DNA of 64,000 nt from Deroplatys truncata (GCA_030765065.1 CM060980.1:64712364-64776363); one strand, 5' to 3'. Positions 36,723-47,777 are shown, numbered from the stretch's first letter. Numbers and translations: made by a program. The notes: a model not told the origin generated them from the sequence alone.

Positions 36723-37151
36723 CAAATTAAAAATAATTATCCTGTGTGTTTAAGATCTGTATATTCCTGTGGCATGTTTATGTAGTTTTCGTGAGATTCA
36801 CATTAAGGGAACCAGCAAATTTGAAACTATCTAATTTTTATTTAATTTGTAGTATTTAACTTTATGCTATTTTAATTTATAACATTAGAATCCTTTTGAG
36901 AAAATTAACATTTTTTTTTTTTCAAATTCGAATGGCTATTTATTCTGAAAAGCTTCCTTAAAGTCTCAAAAAAAGCTGTATTAAATACCAAATTTGGTAT
37001 CTGTATGGTTTTTTCATAATTGGACAGACGAATACACGTATGTGTGAATATTTTTATAAAATTAAGGAGATGTTAATTTGCAGCGAATTCTTACAATTCA
37101 TTTTTATCTCGAATGCAATACTTCCACCTCAAGTAAGCATTAGAGAAAGTA
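36723..37151 (+). repeat. R880 truncated old copy (3' half)
   Basis: It runs from a decayed mid-section (GTGTGTTTAAGATCTGTAT) through ACCAAATTTGGTATCTGTAT to GCATTAGAGAAAGTA. It directly follows the previous copy in the same orientation. The 5' half is absent. Confidence 0.65.
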
Positions 37152-39857
37152 CAACATAAACAGCCTATTTTTCACAAAAAGGGTTTAGGGTACTAAGATG
37201 TGCGAGTTAAAACTTAGGATTTTAATCTGTAGCTATGCTGAAAAATGGATTCAGAATGGATAATTGATCGTCAGTCTTAAAAACAAACTACAGTACTAAA
37301 CAATATGTTAAAAGAATCAACGTTAAATATTAAATAAATCACTAAATTTAGAGTGATAAAGAATTAAGTGGTTTTTTGCTAAATTTAAAAAAGAAAAATA
37401 ACTTAAGATTATCTATTTCGAATTCAAGGGATCATTCCCAGGCAGTCCATCCTCTTTTATCTTTCTTTTTTGATGAAACCTTCACTTGAAAGCTGGTTTT
37501 AAATAATAGGTTATTCAGCCTTCAGGACCAATTAATGCAAAACATAAGAATATATACTCGACAAACAGGTTAAAAGTTAAGTTAATTCTAATACAACAAA
37601 ACGTATTACGTACTACGTATTCCTTTCTCTTCCCATAAAGCATGTTGGCCTATGCCTGAAACATCGTTTTGTTTACTTTATTCTCCCAACTCCCTGTTAT
37701 ACATCCAACATCTAACGACACGTTGTCAAAATGCATAACACAATAGGGCCACACATCGTGCCCTTAATTGTTAAGCAATAATTAGATCAGCTGCAGGACA
37801 AAAGACTGTCGGCGCGCGTTTCTCCAGCACAGGGGGTTCTGGCTGCTAATGCGTTTTTAATGTCATCCCATCAACGCTTGGTGTTTGCGAGACCGTTCCA
37901 TTCCCCTGCCGAAACAAAATAAAACGAACACGAACTTGTAGCACTGTTACAGGTGTTTACAACGTGGAAAACACTAAGCTAATAAGAAGGGGAAGGGAAA
38001 CTCGTTGCGCCTGCTTTACATTTGCTAATCCACTTCCCTCTCTGGATTAGAATAATTGCCGTTCAATCGATTAAAAAGGGTATCGATAATAATCGCTAAC
38101 TGTATCAGTGGATTCTAAGAACCTCGTGTAATTAGCTTGTTTCAATTGAGATCAGTGTATAGCGCGTTAAGATTAATTGCTGATATTACGCTCCAGGAAT
38201 AAGGAACTTAAGGCGATAGATGAGCAAAAGTGTTGTTTAGTTGTGTTACAGCTTCCAAACAATAATTCTAACATCTGATTGGGTACGAACTGGTAGTTTA
38301 CTATTATGATGCAATGATGCACATATTAAACTAAGGTAATAATTTCTTTATTTGTACTAAGCTTTTTACAGTGTTTATATGGTCTGGAGCTAAACAGGTT
38401 CTATCCCTCTCCATATAAAATAATAAATAACTACTTTCTACTATTGGTACTCATGAATTGTATTAAATGTAACATTTTTATTTCAATTTCATTTTTACAG
38501 CAGTGTGGAATATAGTTTAAAGACCATATAAATAACGGATTGAAAGATCGAGTTACAGTTCACACTAAACCACATGGGTGTATATGTAACTTAATTGCCA
38601 CACTTTGCATATGAAAGTTTCTCACGAGAGGAATATCAAACAAGCTAACACTCAAGGAAGTGGATAAAAACAATACAACTTGCTTTGGGACGAGTAAGAA
38701 AGTATTCCAACAAGTTGTAAGATGGAACTAAAAGGCCTTGGGCCAAATAAAAATATGAGAAACGTTCCAGAATATTGCTATCGTTATTAAGCGTAGCCTG
38801 CTCTTACAGCAATAAACTTGAATATATGAAAAAGAAAATAAAAGCAAACGAATGCCGGAAAGCACTTGGCTCATTAGCACTGCTAGTCCTTTCTCCCACA
38901 ACGTGAGAAAGAAATCATCAGGCCTTCCGAGAATTTTTCAGTGCTTCCCGAGGTCGTATTCTCTCATCATAAATGTCCCACCTAGCTTAGCTTTCTTAAA
39001 TGAGAATGAAAAATATATTTAAACATTTAGAAATCTCAAAACAAAGAAAAAATAAGAATAATGAGCTTAAATACAAGTCAGCAAGTTTAGGTATTTCATC
39101 TGAAATGTTAAAGATATTAGACAATAAATGAGTTAGCAATAAAAAGCTTGTGTGTCACTCCTCGCATTAAAGGAGCGTTATTCTTCATTTGATTGTCTTA
39201 AACAGAACCGAGTTCGGCTCTGTTTTATAACAAATTGGGTCGCGACCATAAAGGTTGTCGTTACAGAACAATGAAACTTCACTGACACTAATATTGTCAG
39301 ATATGCTGCACAGTTTTCCAAAACAGTGAAATCGATTATCAGATATCTAACTATTTTCTAAGTTTTCAATTGAATTCTTGCAAGAATTAGGTTGAGAGGT
39401 ATAAAAATATATTGGATATTCATGCAATTTCACATATTTTCACTGGTTTACGTTTCACATATTTTAACTGGTTTATCATCAAAATAATATCGATAAATTG
39501 AAACTACTTTTTTGCTAAATTTAACAAGCATGTTATCATATTTACAATCATATATATTGCATTAATTAGAGTGATATTAAGGTATAATTACGTCATTTTA
39601 TAAATAAGTTATATGTATTTTATTTAATATTTTGTTGGACATATTTTACGAATATACAAGACGCATGATATTTCAACTTCTACATACTAATTCACCAAGA
39701 AACAAACAAAAGGCGGGGGAAAGTTTTAATGCAAAAATCTTTTTATTAGGGCGTAGTGCAAGAAGGACTTATTCCACCGAACTCCCAAGGAACCCCAAAA
39801 TAAACTGGAAACATGGGATTCCTGTATTGTTTTACGTCTCTGAAGGGCGATCATAAA
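37152..39857. other. Intergenic DNA with a candidate regulatory island at 37.74-38.23 kb
   Basis: No gene or repeat was recognised. The segment at about 37,740-38,230 is complex and repeat-free and contains TATCGATA at 38,081-38,088 (the Drosophila DRE consensus), GTGTAATTAGC, TTAATTGC and GCTAATTAGCTT-like homeodomain words, and CAGCTG. The rest is AT-rich. Confidence 0.45.
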
Positions 39858-40046
39858 AGTACAAGTCAATTTTTGGCCAAATTAGGATATGTAGATTTTT
39901 CTCATCATCAGCTAGAGATCCATGTCTGGTAAAAAGAGGAAAAATAAAAGCCTGCTATGAAACCATGCATTTTCTAATGCTCATAACAGTACAAGATAAA
40001 TCCTCAAAATCACGTGCGATCAAAATAATATAAGTTGACTTGTACT
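39858..40046. mobile_element. 189-bp MITE-like element with 12-bp perfect inverted ends
   Basis: AGTACAAGTCAA at 39,858-39,869 is the exact reverse complement of TTGACTTGTACT at 40,035-40,046. A partial third copy, CAGTACAAG, lies inside. No coding capacity and no clear target duplication, so superfamily is open. Confidence 0.55.
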
Positions 40047-41595
40047 GTTAACACCACATAATAGTAATGCAATTATCTGACTTCTACTGTTCAGACAGTA
40101 GCTATTTTCCATAGTAGCTCCATATAGTGTGACTTGGTATATGTAGCATTTATATATAGTTATAATGGTTTTAATGTTGTTGGCAAAACTGTATGACTGT
40201 CAGTTCTGTATTAACTAATGAAAGTCATGTACACATGTACACCATTTGTGATACAAGAAGTATTGCACTATTGAACAGGAAAGGTAAGTGATTTATATTA
40301 ATATACATATTTTAACTGTAAGCTCGATTTCCTAACTTTACTCAGAATGAATCAGTGAGTTAATACCTGTGATAGATAAAATTGCGAAAATATTTTTTTG
40401 TTTTCATAAAACATACTACAAACAAAATAATTTTATTACGCTTATGTATGAAAGTTGTTAGAAACAGCACCTTTTTGAAAATCCCAAAATCCATTAGAAA
40501 TTATATTTTACAGCAGTATTTATATAACTTTAGTCTAAATTTCAGAGGCAACATCTAGAAGTGATGTAAAATTAAGGCGCAAATTCAGTGTTAGGAAACA
40601 TTAACAATAAATAATAACAAGCGACAAGTACTCAAATACCAAAGAATATAAGAATGTGTTCTTCACATGATCTATTTATAATTACATGCTTCAGATATGT
40701 TCAATTCGTGACATCAAGTATTCTTTCTTACGCACTATACCTTTGAGATATCTGTTACCAGTCTCATGCTAATTTAAAAGCAGATTCCGACAGCAGCCGA
40801 GGTCAACAAAAGAAGAGAAACACAAAGTCAACATAGAAAGATTCTTCCACCACTTCGTAGAGAACATCAACACCAAGAAGACACGAGACTTGTAATTCGA
40901 ATAGTCACACAAACAACTGCCGCATAGTAATTAGCCCCTAATCGTGCGGTCTGATAAATATCAGAACGACCGCTACATAATAATTGGCTCTCCAAAGGTG
41001 GGACCCGATAAAACAAGAGTATGGTTCTAAAATTTGATTATAAAGAACAAATTATAAAAAAGAGTATGACCAACATTGGACGTATGTGCTATTCAAGTAC
41101 TCGGTAATTAGAATAGTTAAAACGTGTACAATTTAAATTAGTAGTAACAATAATTCACATATTAGAACAAATTATTTAACTACACCGTTTTAACCAGTAA
41201 CGTTTTACAGATTTATGTAAGCGATATAAAATACAGATTTAAGATGAAAAAAGGCAATGAATCACGTAAATTCAACTAACATTATCCACTACTTCATTTA
41301 TGCTATAAGCGTTTCAATCTCCCGACCACAAGCCTGTGGCTCCGTCTTTTATTGGCCAGGGTATGTGGTAGATTTCACATGCATTGCATAAAAGTCTATC
41401 ATCATGTTATATGGGAGTAAAGGGATATAAAATAAATTCATTAAAAAGTTTACGGTGGAGAACACTTCAAGTAAAGAAATGTATACTATTTGTCACCCAT
41501 AAAATTAAATATATTTAAACAAATGCGCTCCATAATATGAAGAAATCTAAAGAGACAAAATGATAGATAACAATTATTCCATATGCTCCTAGGAT
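40047..41595. other. Intergenic DNA with a dyad-rich island at 40.8-41.0 kb
   Basis: Mostly AT-rich with no gene. At 40,920-40,973 two dyads overlap: CCGCA..TAATTAG paired with CTAATCG.TGCGG, then GCGGTC.TGATA paired with TATCA..GACCGC. This puts homeodomain- and GATA-type half-sites in symmetric arrangement within a repeat-free stretch. Confidence 0.45.
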
Positions 41596-41958
41596 ATGGG
41601 CATTGACAGAAGTACAATAAAATGCAGTACAAGCACTCAAAATGCGATTCTAAGAGTAGGTGGAAGATATTCCACACTGCATAAAAAAAGAAACACCGTG
41701 ACTAGAAAAGAGCTTAAGATTTATAGTTTAAAAGAACAAATTATAGAAAATACAAATAACTGGAAACAATATGTACTGAGATTGGACGACTCAATAATAC
41801 CAAAAAGTATGCTAGACTATAACCCAAGTCGGAACGAAGAGGTGGACGTACGCTTTTCTTCAAGAGGAGGGAATAGTTCAGTGTTGGACTAAACCTGATG
41901 ATTCTGATAATGATGATGGTAATAATAATAATAACAACAATAATAATAATAATAAATC
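41596..41958 (+). pseudogene. LINE 3' end: RT-protein C-terminus and trinucleotide tail
   Basis: The frame contains KELKIYSLKEQIIENTNNWK then QYVLRLDDSIIPKSMLDYNP. This resembles the C-terminal end of many insect non-LTR retrotransposon RT proteins, where KI.EN...W..HV.RMDD.RIPK is followed by a GRP-type box. The GRP-type part is out of frame here (a frameshift near 41,830), and the upstream RT is absent. An AAT/GAT-type microsatellite follows at 41,903-41,957, typical of such elements. The copy is 5' truncated and dead. The clade is not assigned. Confidence 0.6.
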
Positions 41959-42649
41959 CTAAACAAACTTTACAGGCAGGCAGCATTTCCGATAACAACA
42001 CGCGTTTTCAGTATCTGAAAATATGAGTGGAAACAGAGTTTCATAGTACTAGGATTAAAGACAGTACAGGAGTGCACGTCGTTAATACCACTCCTTCGTC
42101 CAGCTTCTCCGTCCACCACTCTGTTAACTCGGTGTGAATTAATGTGGGCAACGGAATTTCACGCTCAGCGATGCGCAAAAATCGTCATCAACGAAACGAA
42201 AACAAGAGAAATTTATCAAGTGCTAATCTGCCTCCTCCCCTACGTTTCGTGAACGAACACATTACACATGTAAGCCCCGTCTAAGATAGTGGGAATTGAG
42301 CTGAGTCGCAGATGTTGCGATATTCTAACCAGTCGAAGACTTCTCAGAAAGCTTGATGAACTCGTAGAGTCTAAGTTTCTTGAATTTCCGAAACGGTAAA
42401 TCTGCTGTCATTGCCAACGTGTGTATAGAGATTCTTGAGCTTTAATTTTAATTAGGTATTAACCGCTCAAGTTTAATAATGCGGTTTATAGATCTTGAAG
42501 CATGATGGTAGTTCAATTAATGAATCTAAAATATCAGCAGTACCAGTAATGCTATATTACTTCGATGAAAACTTAACTAAAAACGCTTATATTTACATTT
42601 ATAATGTTCTATTTTTTGCTAAAGTAACGAGTATAAGTAACACTATTTT
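41959..42649. other. Intergenic DNA with a candidate regulatory island at 42.06-42.44 kb
   Basis: The segment 42,060-42,440 is repeat-free and GC-richer and contains GTGTGAATTAATGTGGGC, ATTTATCAAGTGC and AGTGGGAATTGAG words. No open frame of note. Candidate conserved non-coding element by inference. Confidence 0.35.
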
Positions 42650-43201
42650 TACTTTCTCTACCATCTTCCCAAGATAGTAGATAAGAGAAAGTATTGTATT
42701 CCAGCCAAATATTCGATATCGAGATTTCACTGGAAATTACGTTATGAGGCCCCCTGAAAAAAGTATTTAGAAAAACGTTAATGTGTGTGGGGGGGTTATT
42801 TAGTTTCAGCATCTTCCAAAGATGTGACGGATTCAAGAAAGTCCCCCACCTTAAACTAGCCTTTACACTGAAGATTTTTCGAAATTTTGGATTTTCTCAA
42901 AATGGCCCTATCGATTTTGATTAAAATACCATATATTTAAGATATTTACATGACAAGTAATATAAATTTTCTCGAAATAGCCTCTGAAGCTTCATCATTT
43001 GGAAGAAATTTTATGTAACTCGTTAACCATAAGGGCTAGAGAAAAACGTACTACCAAAAATGTAGTTCAAACACACTATTTACTTCAAATAACTTACATA
43101 ATATTAGCCATTTCCAAGATATGAGGGTGTAGTTTCAAAATGAGTATTTTCTATACTAATTAGTTTCGAGAAAAACAAGAAAAACATATTCAGAGAAAAT
43201 A
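42650..43201 (-). repeat. R880 3' portion, cut by a DNA transposon
   Basis: It begins with TACTTTCTCTACC, the complement of the R880 3' end, and follows the element in reverse up to a TTTCGAGAAAAAC stretch near 43,180. The terminal hairpin is more complete here than in other copies: ACTTTCTCTACC and its partner GATAAGAGAAAGT pair with only small bulges. The copy stops at the TA where the mariner-type element begins. R880 sequence was not recognised immediately beyond that element. Confidence 0.75.
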
Positions 43202-44659
43202 AAGAGTGGTCCCTCAGCGCTCTGGCCGGGAATTGCACGGCAGACTTGTGCGACACGTCTGAATGAACTCAAGGTCACGGGCTCTTCCACTTATCGGACA
43301 TGTGGCAGCGGGTTTCAGTCAGTTGTTATTGCTTCTTGTGTATATACGCGAGACGCGTGTGTATTTGTGTGCGATTGAATTATCGAATCATTACAACCCA
43401 GAAATGGCACTCAAATTTTCGCTTGAACAAAGACTTTTTATGTATGACACGTATGTGAAAACCGACTCATGTAGACAGGTTATAGGCAATTTCACGATAA
43501 ATTTCCTGTTGTTCCAGTTCCGAGTAGAGAAACAGAAATATAGTGAATAAAGTGAAGAGAACGGGATCATTTAGTGTTGTAAGTTGTAAAAAGAAACGAA
43601 GGGCTCTAACGGAAGAAAAATTTGATGAAATTGGCGAAGCATATGAACGGTCTCCGAATAAATCTTTATGACGTGTAGCACAACAAGTCAGTGTTTCAAA
43701 AACCTGAGTACATAGGTCTCATAAACTGTTGAAATTAAAACCATACAGAGACTATTGTCCATCAATTACGACCACGTGATGATGAAGCCCGCGTAAAGTT
43801 CTGTAACTGGATGTTACAATATATTGTTGGCGGTACTGTTGACCCACATCTAATAATTTTTTCAGATGAGGCATGGTTTCATTTGACTGGCCGTGTTGCT
43901 TCTCAAAACAGTAGGTATTGGTGTACTGAAAATCCGAATTTAATTCACGAGGTTTCTTTACAGGAAGAAAAACATGGTGTATGGTGTGCTGTAACAGCAG
44001 AACGGATAATAGGTCCCATATTTTACAACGATACCGTAAATTACGATAGTTCCGCAAAAATATTCTCGCGCCATTTTTGCAATGTTGACAGATGAGAGGG
44101 AATGTGGCTATTTTCAACAACATTCTGCCACAGCTCATACTACGGAGGCTTCCTTGGAAGACATCAAGAATATTTTTGATGACAGAATAATCATTAAAAG
44201 TTTATGGCCGGCACGATCGCCGGATCTTACTGTGGGAACTCTCAAAAATAGAGTCTATAGGAATATTCCTCGCACCATAGACGATCTTAAAAACAATATA
44301 AGAACAGAAATTAGGGAAATTACGCAACAAGAACTTATGCGTGTGAATGGTAATTTCATCAGAAGGTGCCAAGAATGTTTATCTGCCGAAAGACACCACT
44401 TTCAACACCGACTGTGAAAAAGGTTAGTACTGATAAAATAAAAAGTAATTATGTTTGTTCAATAGGTAATCAATATATCGTAATAATCATCATAAAATCA
44501 GTAATAACATGGTATCAGTATCAATAATGAGAATAATAAACAGATACACTGAATATAGCGCGCGGAACACGCATCGCGACTACTGGCCAGATAACTGAGG
44601 GATCGCGCGCGGAACACGCATCGCGACTGCCGGCCACATGACTGAGGGACCACTTTTTA
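43200..44659 (+). mobile_element. IS630/Tc1/mariner-type DNA transposon with TA target duplication
   Basis: TA at 43,200-43,201 and 44,658-44,659 brackets 1,456 bp. The left end is AAGAGTGGTCCCTCAG and the right end in reverse complement is AAAAGTGGTCCCTCAG, with 15 of 16 bases shared; both continue into a CTGGCCGG- or GGCCGGCA-type block. Near the right end a unit of about 50 bp (GCGCGCGGAACACGCATCGC and onward) is present twice in tandem. It encodes a broken transposase. It sits next to an R880 copy and so arrived after it. Confidence 0.85.
43404..44417 (+). pseudogene. Transposase relic, DUF4817-type helix-turn-helix plus DDE domain
   Basis: The protein would bind the ends of its element and cut and join DNA. 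It starts MALKFSLEQRLFMYDTYVKT, the N-terminal helix-turn-helix start of a transposase family common in insects, followed in another frame by ALTEEKFDEIGEAYERSPNK. The catalytic part has FSDEAWFHLTGRVASQNSRY (first Asp), HGVWCAVTAERIIGPIFYND, then CGYFQQHSATAHTT, where the second catalytic Asp is replaced by His, and WPARSPDLT. The usual CDFFLWG segment after SPDLTP, which carries the third acidic residue, is deleted. It ends FIRRCQECLSAERHHFQHRL. Several frame changes and a stop in the N-terminal third (SPNKSL then TGA) add to the damage. It cannot be active. Confidence 0.85.
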
Positions 44660-44789
44660 CAAATACAGACATACACTTTGCCATTGTTGTGATCTTTATA
44701 TGTATATTTACCAACTATTGCAGTTTTGAATTCTAATGTTTATGTAAACTTTGATATACTAATTTAAAATGTGGAAATAACTCACTTTG
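44660..44789. other. Short AT-rich spacer
   Basis: Nothing recognisable between the transposon and the downstream coding relic. Confidence 0.6.
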
Positions 44790-46440
44790 ACAATAACAGG
44801 TCAGATGTGTAAATCTCCACTTTCTTCATGAGGCTCGTAGAATACTTCTTCAGCTGTTCGAGGCTCTTCAGTTTCTGTTTCCTTCTGTTTCAGTGTGTTC
44901 ATGTAGAACAATAGGATCTTGTTTTGCTTCCAGTCATCACTGAAGTGTTTAAATTAACAGCTATCAACGTCTTTCAGATTTTCTTTCTTAACTGTAACAC
45001 CCTCTCTTGGAATTGTACTTGGGCTTAACATTGAAATGTTTTTGCCCACTTTGAAGACACTCTTAGGCATGGATAAGGAATCAGTTTTATAAAGCTGTTC
45101 ACCTGTTACTAACATAACCACGGCAATGTGTAATGGAAATCCTCTTCGTCAAGTTGAATTTAAAATAATACTGTGATGGTAATTTTAACACATTTCTCAC
45201 AATAGTTTTCCAGTCATGAACCGAATAACCTGTTCCTAAATTGAAAACTTTTCCAAATGTAGAGAAAATTTCATTGTATTCATTTGGATTTATGATTTTT
45301 AGGCATCTTCTTCAGCCGTGATTCGATGTTGCCAAAAACTTCGTCCGGTGGTAGGAAACTATGTCCTGGCACTGGGAATAGCATTTCACTTTTTTGTACA
45401 TTCGGTGGAGTTGTTGACAACCATTTCATCAGCAAGCCTATCATGTTGTATTGCGATTTTGCTACATCCATCTGCTATAAGGCGAACATTATTTTTGTTT
45501 TCAGGAATGTGCTCATGCTATTTGCTGATGCTATTTGTTTTGAATCCTTATTGTGCTCATTTTCAGTCCAAGTATGTGTACCGGCTGTTTCAGGAATAAC
45601 TTTTAAATGGAACATCCCTGAACTACAATAAAGTTATTTTTGTACAGCTGTCGAGAATAATAAGCTGCCTGGTCGGGTACCATGGGCAGCACTAAATTTT
45701 TCTGACTGTCATAGCTAAATGTTAACACATTTGATTCTGGCTGTTTCAAGAAGCCATTAAAAGCATTATCTTCAAGTTTGTGGATTCTATATTCTATTAT
45801 AAATTGGCTCTTTCGTTTTATATCCTGCTCATTGCTTATTCGTTCTTTTTACTCCAAACATTTTGAGCACACGTCTTTCATAGGATTTCCAAATCCAATG
45901 CTGTAATCAACGTTAAGAACCTTCCTGAAGAGAGATCCCTTAACTTTAAGATGTGCTCCTCGATATTGAACATACGCTGGTTTTTTGTGTTAAGCTCACT
46001 TGGTAAATAAGTGACTACTGCAAATCACTTGAATGAGATTTGCAGTGGTGACTTTCTGTACATTTTGATGATTCAATGAACTTGTGTTTAGCCTTTCTTT
46101 TAGATCCAAAACAGTCACCACCAGGACTTTCTTTTGGGTAGCATACTAGTCATATGGAACTTCCTAGTTCCATGTGTATCGCCAATATTCCACTAGTCAT
46201 ATGATCGGCCTTGTTACCCTGTCTTTCTTAACATTAAGGATAACAATAAATGTACTTTTACAAACTGGAATCATCATTCTGTGTGTTCCACTCTACGCCT
46301 TGTACTTTCAACACAGACTCCTCGGTCTAACAGAGGCTTCATACCGCTTCCTCTTCGGTGCTGTATTTGAAATATGTTTTAATATAAAGGTTGTCCTGTT
46401 CTACTTTGTTTTATATGCATGACATTTTTCATGAATATCC
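44790..46440 (-). pseudogene. Relic of an insect multicopy protein family with GHSFLPPD motif
   Basis: Read on the minus strand, conserved pieces appear in order but in different frames. Near 46.3 kb is a VCKSTF-type piece. Near 45.9 kb is LFRKVLNVDYSIGFGNP followed by KDVCSKC. Near 45.6 kb is a TYTWTENEHNKDSKQIASA piece. Near 45.4 kb is MIGLLMKWLSTTPP with LFPVPGHSFLPPDEVFGNIE. Near 45.0 kb is IPREGVTVKKENLKDV. I recall this series from large families of uncharacterised insect proteins that look transposon-derived; their biochemical role is not known to me. Here the sequence is broken by several interruptions and has no intact frame. Terminal repeats were not found. The motif identification is from memory and the exact borders are approximate. 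Confidence 0.6.
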
Positions 46441-47099
46441 TCCATAGTAAGCAGCCGACACTGAAATGCCTGGTGCGATTTTCCTCTATGCTGACGCTGC
46501 GGGTATAATGGAAGAGCCACCGGTCTGTATTTGGAAATTAATTATTATGCATAATAAAAATGTTCCATTTCCACATTTCTGTCATATAGATTTAGTAAAA
46601 TTTAATATTATCTCCTTGTTATCCTGATTAGGTGCAGTTCAAAGTATAAAAATTACCATTCAGCTTACCGTTCTCTCTTCTCTATTTGTCTCTTCGAGTT
46701 TTCTGAATGTCTTACCTCCTCCTTCCACGTCCAGGTGGAGGAGGAATAATACATCTGTCCATTTGGCTTGAAATTATTACTTAAATAACTACAATAATAA
46801 TGATCTACAAGTGCAGAATTTGATATGTTTTGCACATGATGCAATAATCTCGCAAATTCTTATTAATGTCGTTTTTCCTTTCTGCTTCCTGATTGGCTGA
46901 ACGGAAATCACGCGTTCTGAAATCAAGAAGAGCGCCCTTTGATACTAATACGCTGTTTCCACATGATTTTTATGTGGGAAAGATCTCAATATACTATTCA
47001 TTGTCATATTTTGACGAAACATAACCTCTCCAACTTTCTATTAATATCAATACTTTGAGGAAAAATGGAAAAGACTCGTTTTGAAACTAGCCCCATATA
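46441..47099. other. Intergenic DNA, no recognised gene
   Basis: Nothing recognisable; pyrimidine-rich near 46,670-46,740. Confidence 0.55.
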
Positions 47100-47418
47100 T
47101 ACATTATTATTGGTTTGAATTGTTCAATATGCTGTCTTTTTTAAGTGCTGTCATTATTCAGTTTTTTCGCAAGTCATGGAAAGAGTGTGGATTTCTTAGG
47201 CCAGCATAAAGAGACCTGGTTATGAAACATCTAACTATTGATTCAGTTTCCTCGGTCTCCTTTGTACATTCCACGAATTGTGTAATAAAACTATTTCTGG
47301 AAAGGTATATCTCAATTAACATGCAGTAGACAGGAAAACAGGCTTTTGTAAGGAGAGTTTGTAGAAGTTATATAAAATAAACGATTGTTGGTAGAGAAAG
47401 TAGCGTGAATTTAACCAA
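47100..47418 (-). repeat. R880 5' portion, old copy
   Basis: In reverse orientation it matches the R880 5' section: TTATTCAG..TTTTCGCAAGTCATGG, AGAGTGTGGATTTCTTAGGC and CTCAATTAACATGCAGTAGA, then the 5' TAGAGAAAGTAGCGTGAA end. It overlaps in content with the copy at 42.65 kb, so it is a separate truncated copy and not the other half of that one. Confidence 0.65.
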
Positions 47419-47438
47419 CACATACACATAAAGTTAGA

Positions 47439-47440
<2 letters not shown>

Positions 47441-47475
<35 letters not shown>
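47441..47475 (+). repeat. (TA)n microsatellite
   Basis: About 17 uninterrupted AT units. Confidence 0.98.
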
Positions 47476-47476
<1 letters not shown>

Positions 47477-47739
47477 CTAATGCATTGATGCATTATAGAA
47501 GTACAAACTTACTTTGGCTTCTTCAGATTATGTATTTACACTTTAGTATAAAACAGTTTGCTGATTTTCAAACGGTGTTGAGAAGTGACGAAATTTAAAC
47601 ATATTTTCCTATAATACTCAATAGTTCATATTTTTCAGTTTTAAGTAATTAAGTATTATTACCAGCAAAGCCTTAAGATATAGAGCAGTATAGTGCAAAA
47701 TGAAGTGCTATCACTATTAAAGGAAAATTCAATTAATTG

Positions 47740-47742
<3 letters not shown>

Positions 47743-47777
<35 letters not shown>
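47743..47777 (+). repeat. (CA)n microsatellite
   Basis: About 17 uninterrupted CA units. No R880 sequence is recognisable around it. Confidence 0.98.

Noticed and set aside
43752-44138. 128-codon minus-strand frame
   Set aside because: It is the antisense of the transposase relic on the + strand.
42650-47418. R880 pieces at 42.65 and 47.1 kb as one copy split by insertions
   Set aside because: The two pieces overlap in the TTATTCA..TTTCG section of the element, so they are better read as separate truncated copies.
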